A stretch of 64,000 nt of DNA from Desulfotignum sp. GTDB taxonomy: Bacteria; Desulfobacterota; Desulfobacteria; Desulfobacterales; Desulfobacteraceae. The stretch's first letter is position 1; the number at the start of each line of letters is the position of its first letter. Shown here one piece after another: positions 25,863-34,726 of the stretch. The notes below the pieces were generated by a model. The model saw nothing but the letters and a program-made list of their open reading frames with translations. It ran no database searches and was not told the DNA's origin. Location: NCBI GenBank assembly GCA_011390635.1, contig JAABSA010000016.1, positions 16,380-80,379 on the forward strand. Reading direction: 5' to 3'. The translations under genes were made by a program, and so were the position numbers.

Positions 25863-27275
25863 TCAACTGATTTTGAAATTATGCTGTTGTATCAGCCGAT
25901 ACATCTGGCTGCGTGAAAGACCGGACCGGCGGCAGCATTCTGGAATATCTCCCCTGGCTGCTGACAACAGGTCCTGGAGATAGGCAAGCTTCATTTTTTC
26001 CATATACTCTTTGAATTGTAATGGAGTGCCCGCTGCTGCCGGATCTGCTGCTGCAGACGAAGATGTACGGAATTTACTGCGGATATGAAATGCCCGGATA
26101 TGTGCCGGAAGATGGTGGGCAAAAAGGGTGTCACCGGTCCCTGCATCGCTGCAGACCAGATCCAGGGTGTTGATCAGCTCTCTGACATTTCCCGGCCAGT
26201 CATAGGTTTGCAGTTCCTCCAGAAAATCCTCGGATACGGTGACCCCTTTTCCGTTTGATCTGTCATATTTCCTGGACAGATGGGCATGCACCAGTGCAGC
26301 CACATCACTTTTCCGGGATTGTAAGGGCGGCAGATGGATATGCAGGGAAAAGAGCCTGAAATACAGATCTTCTCTGAAACTGTTGTCTTTTACCATATCC
26401 GGTAAATTGCGGTGGGTGGCACAGATGAGCCGGAAGTCGCTTGTGATTTCATGGGCAGCCCCGATGGGCCGGAACTGTTTTTCCTGGATGGCCCGCAGAA
26501 AATTTTTTTGCACGGAAAGGGGCAGTTCTCCCACTTCATCCAGAAACAGGGTGCCTTTGTCCGCCATTTTCATGAGTCCGGTCTGGCTGGTATCTGCTCC
26601 GGTAAATGCCCCTTTTGCGTGGCCGAACAAGGTACTTTCCACCAGATGATCCGGCAGGGCCGCACAATCCACCACCACAAAAGCGGCACGGGACCTGCTG
26701 CTGTTGGCATGAATGGCCCGGGAGAACAATTCTTTGCCGGTCCCGGTTTCACCGGTGATCAAAACGGGCATATGATGTTTTGCCGCCTTTGCCACTTTAT
26801 CCAGGCAGTCCAGGACAGGGCGGCTTTTACCGACTATGCCTTCTCTTTTAACGGGGAAAGCTGATTTCTGGCTGCGTTTCTGTCTGCGGTATGCCAGTGC
26901 CCGGTCCAGGGCAAAATTACATTCTTTGTAAGAGCCGCTTTTGGAAATATAGTCCCATGCATTGGACCGCATGGCCAGTTCCGCACCATCGATATCCTCA
27001 TTGCCGGTGATGATGATGACTTCAGGCGCAGCCGGCATCTGCTGAATGGTTTTGATGGCTGCCAGGCCGTTGCCGTCCGGCAGATTTACATCCAGAAACA
27101 CCACATCTATGGTATCGGACATGATTTTTTCCAGGCCCCGGTGTAATGTCACGGCATAGGAGGCCGAATGTCCCATGCGGCTGAAGGCGGTTGCCAGGAT
27201 ATCACATACCTGTTCATCATCATCGATGATCAGTACCCTGGATATGTGGGAAATGTCTGATTGAATGGCTGTCAT
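25863..27275 (-). CDS. Sigma-54-dependent response regulator (NtrC family)
   Basis: 470 residues from the ATG at 27275. A receiver (VLIIDDDEQ, phospho-Asp in VFLDVNLPDG), an AAA+ domain with Walker A GETGTGKE, the sigma-54 contact loop GAFTGA, Walker B LFLDEVGELP and the arginine-finger region FREDLYFRL, and a C-terminal Fis-type HTH (CCRRSGLSRSQMYRLIQ). It activates sigma-54 RNA polymerase. It ends the histidine-kinase operon above it and lies just before the sigma-54 promoter at 25638-25653, its obvious target. Confidence 0.93.
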   Translation of the reverse strand: MTAIQSDISHISRVLIIDDDEQVCDILATAFSRMGHSASYAVTLHRGLEKIMSDTIDVVFLDVNLPDGNGLAAIKTIQQMPAAPEVIIITGNEDIDGAELAMRSNAWDYISKSGSYKECNFALDRALAYRRQKRSQKSAFPVKREGIVGKSRPVLDCLDKVAKAAKHHMPVLITGETGTGKELFSRAIHANSSRSRAAFVVVDCAALPDHLVESTLFGHAKGAFTGADTSQTGLMKMADKGTLFLDEVGELPLSVQKNFLRAIQEKQFRPIGAAHEITSDFRLICATHRNLPDMVKDNSFREDLYFRLFSLHIHLPPLQSRKSDVAALVHAHLSRKYDRSNGKGVTVSEDFLEELQTYDWPGNVRELINTLDLVCSDAGTGDTLFAHHLPAHIRAFHIRSKFRTSSSAAADPAAAGTPLQFKEYMEKMKLAYLQDLLSAARGDIPECCRRSGLSRSQMYRLIQQHNFKIS

Positions 27276-27303
27276 GATGCAATCCGTATCAAAAGCATGT
27301 TGT

Positions 27304-29262
27304 TTATCCAAATATTTCCCGCAGTTTTCTGTCCAGATCAGATATGACAACAGGCTTCATTACAAGGCCTTTCACCCCGATGGCGGCCAATTTTTCATCG
27401 GTCATTGTGTCACTGAAACCGGTACAGAGCAGTATGGGGATGTCCGGCCGGATTTTGAGCAGTTCACCAGCCAGTTTGTCCCCGGACATTTTGGGCATGG
27501 CAATGTCTGTGATCACCATATCAAACCTTTTTGGGTCTTGTTTGAACATTTCCAGGGCTTCGGTACTGCCTGCGCAGCCTGTCACCTGATACCCCAGACG
27601 GGACAGCAGCTGTTCTTCTATGGAAATCACCGCTTTTTCATCATCCACCAGAAGAATGCGTTCAGATCCCCCCACCAAAGGTTCCTTTATCAGGGGGGTG
27701 TTTTCTGCCGTACCGTTGCCCGCCACCGGCAGAAACAGGTGGAATACCGTGCCCCTGCCGGGTTCGGTCTGGACCTGAATGGTTCCGTTCATCGCCTTTA
27801 CAATGCCGTGCACCACAGACAGTCCCATGCCCGTGCCTTTTCCCCTCTTTTTTGTGGTAAAAAACGGATCAAAAATTTTCTCTGCTGTTTCTTTGTCCAT
27901 GCCTGTTCCAGTATCAGCCACCGAAAGGCAGGCATAAGGCCCGGGCTGTAAATCAGGGGAGACCGGATCAGAATGGTCCACCTGGACCTCCTTGAGGCTG
28001 ACGGTCAGTGTTCCCCCGGTTTCCGCCATGGCATGATAGGCATTGGTGGCCAGGTTCATGATGATCTGATGGATCTGCACCGGATCGGCTTTCACAGGGC
28101 CGCAGCCGGCATGCAGGCGCTGGTTGATGGCAATGGTGGCGGGGATGGTGGAACGGATAAGCTTTAACACTTCCTTGACAATGGGCTGTATTTTCATTCT
28201 GGCCAGTTCATTTTTTTCCTGTCTGGAAAAGGCAAGTATCTGGCGTACCAGCTCCCTGGCCCGAATTGCACCGGTATGGATCTGTTCCAGGCTTTTTCTG
28301 AAAGGGCTGTCTTTGGGGATATCATCCAGCAGCATATCTGCATGCCCGATGATAGGAAACAGAATGTTGTTGAAATCATGGGCGATTCCCCCGGCAAGGG
28401 TGCCGATGGCCTCCATTTTCTGGGCCTTACGCAGGCGCTCTTCCGCCTGTTTTCGTTCGGTGATGTCGGATATGATGCCGTGCCAGAGGGTGGAGCCGTC
28501 CGGCATTTTTTCCGGGTGGGCCTGGGACCACCGCCATCGCAGGCCCTGCCGGGGGAGTACGACCCGGAATTCGCAGTAAAAGGTTTCCAGGGTATCGGCT
28601 GATTTTTGGATGGCATCTACGACATGGTCGTAATCATCCGGATGCAGTCGCCCGTAAACCGGGGTTGCATCCTCTTTTACCTGTTCCGGTGTTACTTCAT
28701 AGATATCTTTCATACCGGGGCTGGCATAAGGGAATGCGGAACGTCCGTCCGGATACAGGCGGTACTGGTAAATGACCCCCGGCACCAGACGGGCCAGCCT
28801 GGATAACAGATCATGGCTTTTTTTCAGCTGTTCCTCTGCCTGCCTGCGGCTGGTGACATCATGAACAATGGAATGCAGCAGCTCCTTGCCGCCCACTTCC
28901 ACCTTGCTGCTGTATACCTCCACATCCCGGACAGATCCATCTGCCAGGCGGTGCCGGAATTCAAAGTATGTCCGGTGAAGGGATCTGGCCTTGCCCATCT
29001 GGATTTTTATTTGTTCCGGTGCAAGCGTATTGATATCCTGGATCCGCTTTTTCGTGAGGTCTTCAGGGGGCCAGCCGTAAAATTTTCCTGCCGCGGTATT
29101 GGCCTGGACAATATCTCCCGTGTCCGGGTCAATGAGCAGCTTTACCGCAGCATGATTTTGAAATATACTTCTGAACTGCTCTTCGCTTTTGCGCAGCGCC
29201 TCCTCTGTTTCAAACGCCTGCCCCAGGTTTTCGGATGATGTATGCGTGTGGTTACCGATCAT
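27304..29262 (-). CDS. Hybrid PAS histidine kinase with C-terminal receiver
   Basis: 652 residues from ATG 29262 (AAGGA 8 bases upstream; the GTG at 29280 has no binding site). Two PAS domains (about 20-140 and 150-270), HisKA with the phospho-His in LAGGIAHDFNNIL, HATPase (NLATNAYHAM, DTGTGMD, GKGTGMGLSVV) and a receiver (ILLVDDEKA, ITDIAMPKMSG, MKPV). No membrane helix: a cytoplasmic sensor. 28 bases before the NtrC-type regulator, which is a likely phosphotransfer partner. Confidence 0.92.
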   Translation of the reverse strand: MIGNHTHTSSENLGQAFETEEALRKSEEQFRSIFQNHAAVKLLIDPDTGDIVQANTAAGKFYGWPPEDLTKKRIQDINTLAPEQIKIQMGKARSLHRTYFEFRHRLADGSVRDVEVYSSKVEVGGKELLHSIVHDVTSRRQAEEQLKKSHDLLSRLARLVPGVIYQYRLYPDGRSAFPYASPGMKDIYEVTPEQVKEDATPVYGRLHPDDYDHVVDAIQKSADTLETFYCEFRVVLPRQGLRWRWSQAHPEKMPDGSTLWHGIISDITERKQAEERLRKAQKMEAIGTLAGGIAHDFNNILFPIIGHADMLLDDIPKDSPFRKSLEQIHTGAIRARELVRQILAFSRQEKNELARMKIQPIVKEVLKLIRSTIPATIAINQRLHAGCGPVKADPVQIHQIIMNLATNAYHAMAETGGTLTVSLKEVQVDHSDPVSPDLQPGPYACLSVADTGTGMDKETAEKIFDPFFTTKKRGKGTGMGLSVVHGIVKAMNGTIQVQTEPGRGTVFHLFLPVAGNGTAENTPLIKEPLVGGSERILLVDDEKAVISIEEQLLSRLGYQVTGCAGSTEALEMFKQDPKRFDMVITDIAMPKMSGDKLAGELLKIRPDIPILLCTGFSDTMTDEKLAAIGVKGLVMKPVVISDLDRKLREIFG

Positions 29263-29276
29263 GTGTATTTTTCCTT

Positions 29277-31025
29277 TCACATTTCATCAGTTTCCCTTTT
29301 ATCAGGCAGGGCCTGATCTGTCTTGTCTGTCACCGGCAAAAAAACCATGATCCTGGTCCCCCTGCCGGGTCTGGTTGCCACGGTCATGCAGCCGCTGTGG
29401 GTTTTCACGGCCCCTAAGGCAACCGGCAGCCCCAGCCCACGGCCGGTGAATTTGGTCGAATAAAAAGGTTCAAAAATCTTGTCAATGTCATTTTCCGGAA
29501 TACCGGCACCGGTATCTGTTACTTCCATACAGGCGTAATCTGTTTTGCCTGGCTGAAAATCCATTGGATACCGATGGGCTGTGGCAATTTCTGTGGAACA
29601 AACCCTGCGCATACCCAGATAAACAGAACCTGTCTTATCACCCATGGCCTCCCAGGCATTGGTGACAAGAAACTCCAGGATCTGTTGTATCTGCCGGGCA
29701 TTGGCTGTGACTGCGGGTCCGGTTTCCTGCAGATCCGCCTCCAGAATAATGTGTGAGGGCATATCAGCCTGAAGGGCCGTCAGAAATCCTTTGCATGTCC
29801 GGGACAGGTCCAGCCGCTTCCGGGGGGCATTTGTCTGCCCCAGGTAGGCCAGCATCATGCTGCCCAGCTTTGAGGCACGGCGGGCCGCTTCCATGGCCTG
29901 GGTCAGGCTTGCTGCAGGTTCACAATCCTCCGGCAGATCTATCAGTGCCATGTCCAGGTTTCCCATAACAACCGTGAGCAGGTTGTTGTAGTGATGGGCC
30001 ACAGCCCCGGCCATCCGTCCTAAGCTTTCCGCCTTTTGCAGGTGAAGGATTCTGGCTTCTGCCTGCACACGCGCAATGGTTTGTCCCAGTCTCATGGCGA
30101 CAGAATTGATCAATGCCCGCTCTTCTTCAAGAAAAGGAGACTCTTGGATGACAGGCACTTTTTTTACATAATAAATTTCCACACAGCCTATGATTTCATC
30201 ATTTACGACGATATCGGAAGACTGCTTCCATTCCGTCTCTTTAAAATTTTGTGTTGTATATTCCCGGGTTTTGTATTTTATCCGCCCGCATGCATTGTCG
30301 GGGTACTGCATGGCATTGGCCAGCAGGGTTATGGTACCGCCGATGATATCGTCCATTGAATTGGCCGGATCATTTATCAATCCTGATATGCTGAACAGAC
30401 AGTGCAGTTCCTTGTTCCGCTCATTGAGCATATGGGCATAATTTTTCAGTTCATTTTCCGCTCTCTTGGTTTCAGTGATATCGGTGACAATAAGGCAGAA
30501 CTGGTCAATATCCGGTTTTCCCGGATATGTTTCCAAAGGAATAAACCGTCCCTCAAGCCTGGCATGAAACATGGAACTGCTGCCTTTGATGAGCCTGATT
30601 TCCATGGTTTTGTCTGCCGGATTTTTATAAAAAGCGGTGAACCGTGACAGAAAAATGCCCTGGTCATCTGGTGCAATGAAACGGGAAAACGGTTTTCGCA
30701 TCAGGTCATCCCGGTGCTTGTAAAGCATATCCACCATGGTCTGGTTTACATCAAGAATAATACCGGATGCATCAAGGATAATATAACCTGCAGGTGCCAT
30801 ATCAAAAAGCCGTGAAAAACGGGTGCGGGATTTTTCCAGTTGATCCAGTGAGTTCCTTAATTCATCATTTTGTATTTCCAGTTCCACCTGAAACACCTGG
30901 ATGTCATTGATCAGTTTTGTGATATCTGCCGGATCGATTTTGTTGATGTCAATTGATTGGTCTTTGACAACCTGTTCAGCCATTTCCCGCAAACGGTCAA
31001 ACCATTTTTCCTGCGTACTGTTCAT
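29277..31025 (-). CDS. PAS histidine kinase with GAF-like domain
   Basis: 582 residues, no membrane helix. An N-terminal coiled coil, a PAS (about 70-195) and a GAF-like region (about 205-325). The kinase core has the phospho-acceptor His in AGAVAHHYNNLLTVV, where the usual Asp after the His is replaced by a second His; then an N box LVTNAWEAMG and G boxes DTGAGIP and GRGLGLPVA. No receiver domain. Located between two hybrid kinases in the same operon, 14 bases before the next ATG. Confidence 0.88.
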   Translation of the reverse strand: MNSTQEKWFDRLREMAEQVVKDQSIDINKIDPADITKLINDIQVFQVELEIQNDELRNSLDQLEKSRTRFSRLFDMAPAGYIILDASGIILDVNQTMVDMLYKHRDDLMRKPFSRFIAPDDQGIFLSRFTAFYKNPADKTMEIRLIKGSSSMFHARLEGRFIPLETYPGKPDIDQFCLIVTDITETKRAENELKNYAHMLNERNKELHCLFSISGLINDPANSMDDIIGGTITLLANAMQYPDNACGRIKYKTREYTTQNFKETEWKQSSDIVVNDEIIGCVEIYYVKKVPVIQESPFLEEERALINSVAMRLGQTIARVQAEARILHLQKAESLGRMAGAVAHHYNNLLTVVMGNLDMALIDLPEDCEPAASLTQAMEAARRASKLGSMMLAYLGQTNAPRKRLDLSRTCKGFLTALQADMPSHIILEADLQETGPAVTANARQIQQILEFLVTNAWEAMGDKTGSVYLGMRRVCSTEIATAHRYPMDFQPGKTDYACMEVTDTGAGIPENDIDKIFEPFYSTKFTGRGLGLPVALGAVKTHSGCMTVATRPGRGTRIMVFLPVTDKTDQALPDKRETDEM

Positions 31026-31097
31026 CTCCCTGCGTTTCCTTTGTTTTCAATGACAGGTGAAAACAGCCGTTTCCATCTGTCTGGATATCCATAATAA

Positions 31098-33059
31098 CTA
31101 TTCTGCACCATCCAGCACCTGCCTGACCATCTCAGCCAGTTTGGACCTGATCACAGGCTTCATCAAAAAGCCTGTGATGCCCATGGCAGCAGCTTTTTCT
31201 TTGTTAATTCTTTCACTGAATCCGGTGCAGATGATGATGGGGACACCAGGTCTTGCGGCAATCAGTTCTTTGGCAAGCTGCATGCCGGTTACATGTGGCA
31301 TGCTCATATCTGTTATGACCAGATCAAACCGCGACGGATCTGCTTGAAATGCTGTCAGAGCATTCCTGCTGTTGGTGAAACAGGTGGTGTGATATCCCAG
31401 CCGTTCGAGCATCTGCTTTTCCAGGCGAACAATCGGCTTTTCATCATCCACCAGCAGGATATGTTCTGTTCCCGTGGGCAGGGGGTTTACTCTTTTTTCA
31501 GAAGCGGCATTTTGTGATTTTTCCAGAAGCGGCAGGAAAATATTGAAGGTTGCGCCTTTTCCGATGTCACTGGAAACCCTGATATCTCCCCCATGGGCCT
31601 TTACAATACCGTAAACCGTGGCAAGCCCCAGTCCGGTTCCCCTTCCTTTTTCCTTTGTCGTGAAATAGGGGTCGAAAATTTTGTCCATAATATTGGGAGC
31701 AATACCGGTACCGGTATCAGAAACCGACAGGACAGCGTACCTGCCGGATGCCAGATGCATGGCCGGTTCTTCTTTTTGACTGAAGGTTGTTTCCCTGAGC
31801 TGTATCGAAATGCTGCCGCCGGCAGGTTCCACCGCATGATAGGCATTGGTGATCAGGTTCATGGTGATCTGGTGGATCTGGGTGGGGTCTGCCATAACCG
31901 GACCGCAGTCGGTCTGGATATCCCGGGTAATTGTGATATCCGCCGGAATGGTGGCACGGCAGAGCTTTAATACCTCTTTGAGGATTTTCTGGATGTATAC
32001 CGGTATGCGCTGATGTTCCGACTGCCGGCTGAAAGACAGAATCTGCTGCACCAGTTCTCTGCCCCTGGTGCCGGCGTTGAAAATTTCCTGTGCATTGTGA
32101 TATTCAGGACTGCCCGGTAAAAAATCATCCATCATCATTTCCGACAGCCCGACAATGGGAAACAAAAGATTGTTGAAATCATGGGCAATGCCCCCGGCCA
32201 GGGAACCGATGGATTCCATTTTCTGGGCCTGATGAAGCGTTTCTTCCATTTTTATGGTACTGGTAAGATCTCTTTTGACGGCCACAAAGTTTACGATTTC
32301 ACCTCCAGGGTCAAACACGGGTGAGATGACCATCTCTTCGATATAAAAAGATCCGTCTTTCTTCCTGTTGGTCATCCGGCCCTGCCAGGAACTGCCTGAC
32401 AGGATGGTATGCCATAAACGGCGGTAAAAAGCGGTGTCCTGTTTGCCGCTTTTGAGAAGGCGGGGGTTTGATCCAACCGCTTCTTTGACCGTGTACCCCG
32501 TAATTTGCTCAAACGCGGGATTGACATACTGGATGATGCCGTCAGTATCTGTAATCACAAACATTTCAGCAGCCTGTTCCACAGCAGACATAAGCCTTGC
32601 CGCCTGTGCTTCTGCCTGCTTACGTCCGGTGATATCGACGAATGTGGTCAAGTGCTGATTATCTCCCGGCTGTAAGGATATGAGAACATTTCTGGTTGTT
32701 TTGTCCTTGCAGAAGATTTCAACATCCATGGGTGGTGTGTTCAATCCGGTTTCAAAAGCCTTGCGTAAATACCGGTTCCAGACGGCAATGATTTTTTCTC
32801 TGTAATCTTTGTCCGGGTATGCTTTGACAGCCCAGTCTTCGACTGTGGAAATATCGTTTTCCGTATATCCGAACATTTTTTTGAACCGCTGATTGAGCCG
32901 TAAAATATTGCCCTGGCTGTCGAGTATACCAATACCAACCGGCAGGTGTTCAATTATGGTGTCTTCTGACAGCTGATATTTTTCCAGGGTTTCTCCCAGG
33001 ATTTTTTCAAGTTCCTGAACCCGTTTTTCCAGCTCTTCATATGAGGGCTTGTTCAACAT
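31098..33059 (-). CDS. Hybrid PAS histidine kinase with C-terminal receiver
   Basis: 653 residues, cytoplasmic. An N-terminal coiled coil, two PAS domains (about 30-150 and 155-275), HisKA (LAGGIAHDFNNLL), HATPase (NLITNAYHAVE, DTGTGIA, GRGTGLGLATV) and a receiver (ILLVDDEKP, ITDMSMPHVTG, MKPV). Closely similar in design to the kinase at 27304, suggesting duplication. It is the first gene of the kinase/NtrC operon. A possible sigma-70 promoter (TTGGAT-18-TATAAG on the minus strand, 33095-33124) lies upstream. Confidence 0.9.
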   Translation of the reverse strand: MLNKPSYEELEKRVQELEKILGETLEKYQLSEDTIIEHLPVGIGILDSQGNILRLNQRFKKMFGYTENDISTVEDWAVKAYPDKDYREKIIAVWNRYLRKAFETGLNTPPMDVEIFCKDKTTRNVLISLQPGDNQHLTTFVDITGRKQAEAQAARLMSAVEQAAEMFVITDTDGIIQYVNPAFEQITGYTVKEAVGSNPRLLKSGKQDTAFYRRLWHTILSGSSWQGRMTNRKKDGSFYIEEMVISPVFDPGGEIVNFVAVKRDLTSTIKMEETLHQAQKMESIGSLAGGIAHDFNNLLFPIVGLSEMMMDDFLPGSPEYHNAQEIFNAGTRGRELVQQILSFSRQSEHQRIPVYIQKILKEVLKLCRATIPADITITRDIQTDCGPVMADPTQIHQITMNLITNAYHAVEPAGGSISIQLRETTFSQKEEPAMHLASGRYAVLSVSDTGTGIAPNIMDKIFDPYFTTKEKGRGTGLGLATVYGIVKAHGGDIRVSSDIGKGATFNIFLPLLEKSQNAASEKRVNPLPTGTEHILLVDDEKPIVRLEKQMLERLGYHTTCFTNSRNALTAFQADPSRFDLVITDMSMPHVTGMQLAKELIAARPGVPIIICTGFSERINKEKAAAMGITGFLMKPVIRSKLAEMVRQVLDGAE

Positions 33060-33131
33060 GATGACATCCTGTATTTTGTATCCGGCATCTGATGCTTATA
33101 TCATTTATTCAGCATAAAATCCAACTGGTTG

Positions 33132-34688
33132 TTACCCGCCATCCGACGCAAGATCCGGTTTCCAGAGCACCTCATACAGTTCTCTTCGCCGGCTTTTCAG
33201 GTTTCTGACACTGCCCTTCTGCCGCAGTTCCTTTAACAGGTCCAGGTCCAGGTCCACCATCAGGGTCATCTCTGTGTTGGGGGTGGCTTCCGCGGCGATG
33301 GCATCATGGGGAAAGGCAAAGTCGGACGGGGTGAAAATGGCGGACTGAGAATACTGGATATCCATGTTTTCCACCTTGGGCAGGTTGCCCACGCTGCCGG
33401 ATATGGCCACATAACACTCATTTTCAATGGCCCGGGCCTGGGCGCAGCGCCGTACCCGCAGATAAGCGTTTTTGGTGTCTGTCCAGTAGGGCACACACAA
33501 AAGGGTCATGCCTTTGTCGGCAAGATACCGTGACAGTTCGGGAAATTCCACATCATAGCATACCAGAATACCGATTTTGCCGATATCCGTGTCAAAGACC
33601 CGCAGGGAACTGCCGCCCTGAAATCCCCAGTACTGGGCCTCATCCGGGGTGATGTGCAGTTTGTCCTGGACATCCCAGGTGCCGTCTCTGCGGCATAAAA
33701 AAGCAACATTGTACAGATCGTCTCCCCGCAATAATGGCAGGCTGCCGGCCACAATATTGATGTTATAGGAAATGGCCAGGTTTACGAAGGCTGCCCGGAT
33801 ATCTTCAGTGTATTCACACAAAGACCGCATGGCTTCTGCCGGGTTCTCCTGGTTGAAGTTTTTCAGCAGCGGGGCATTGAGCAGTTCCGGGAACACGATC
33901 AGATCCGAGTTATATCCGGCCATGGCATCCACGAAAAAATCCACCTGGTGTAAAAACTCATCCAGATCATTGAAGGACCGCATCTGCCACTGGACAATTC
34001 CGATGCGGGGATAGGCCTTGCGCCCCCCGAACAGCACCTGTTTTTTTTCATAATAGATGTTGTTCCATTCCATGAGCACGCCGTATGCATCGGACTGGGT
34101 GTCTTCAGGAATATAGTTTTTCAAAATTTTTTTGATGTGAAAGTCATTGGACAGCTGAAAGGTGAGCACTGGATCGTAAATCTCGGTGGCTTTGACTTTT
34201 TTAATATATTCCGCCGGGGTCATCTCTTTGGCATGTTTGCCGTAGCCGGGTATCCGGCCCCCGAAAATTATGCTTTTCAAATTCAGGGTTTCACACAGCT
34301 CTTTTCTGGCATCGTACAACCGTCTGCCCAGGCGCAGGCCCCGGTAATCGGGGTCCACAAATATATCCACCCCGTAGAGGGCGTCTCCTTCCGGATCATG
34401 ACTGGTCATTTCACCGCCGCTCACCACATCTTCATAGGTGTGGCGCTGTTTTTCAAATTCCTGAGAATTGACGATAATAGCAAGGGCAGCGGCAATCACT
34501 TTGCCCTTGTCTTCGATACAGATCTGGCCTTCGGAAAAATGGTCGATCAATACGGCGAATTCTTCGGGGGTCCAGGCGCCCCCCATACCGGAGTACACCA
34601 GGTCCATGATGCGTTTTATGTGGGGATAGTCCTCTTTTTTCAGGCTTCTCAACGTCAGTTTGTAGTCAGTTTGTTCTGTGTCGGTCAT
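33132..34688 (-). CDS. Bifunctional GNAT N-acetyltransferase / carbon-nitrogen hydrolase
   Basis: 518 residues. Residues 8-190 form a GNAT domain (DIFVDPDYRGLRLGRRLYDAR is the acetyl-CoA loop), and residues 225-505 form a nitrilase-superfamily amidase with the Glu-Lys-Cys triad in VFPELLNAP, DKLHITPDE and ILVCYDVEFPE. Such fusions are known; substrates are not settled but probably a small amide. GGAG precedes the ATG. It runs on the minus strand 72 bases upstream of the kinase operon; a functional link is not evident. Confidence 0.92.
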   Translation of the reverse strand: MTDTEQTDYKLTLRSLKKEDYPHIKRIMDLVYSGMGGAWTPEEFAVLIDHFSEGQICIEDKGKVIAAALAIIVNSQEFEKQRHTYEDVVSGGEMTSHDPEGDALYGVDIFVDPDYRGLRLGRRLYDARKELCETLNLKSIIFGGRIPGYGKHAKEMTPAEYIKKVKATEIYDPVLTFQLSNDFHIKKILKNYIPEDTQSDAYGVLMEWNNIYYEKKQVLFGGRKAYPRIGIVQWQMRSFNDLDEFLHQVDFFVDAMAGYNSDLIVFPELLNAPLLKNFNQENPAEAMRSLCEYTEDIRAAFVNLAISYNINIVAGSLPLLRGDDLYNVAFLCRRDGTWDVQDKLHITPDEAQYWGFQGGSSLRVFDTDIGKIGILVCYDVEFPELSRYLADKGMTLLCVPYWTDTKNAYLRVRRCAQARAIENECYVAISGSVGNLPKVENMDIQYSQSAIFTPSDFAFPHDAIAAEATPNTEMTLMVDLDLDLLKELRQKGSVRNLKSRRRELYEVLWKPDLASDGG

Positions 34689-34726
34689 ATCAGCTCCATG
34701 TCATAGTTTATAAGAGATTGGCGGGT

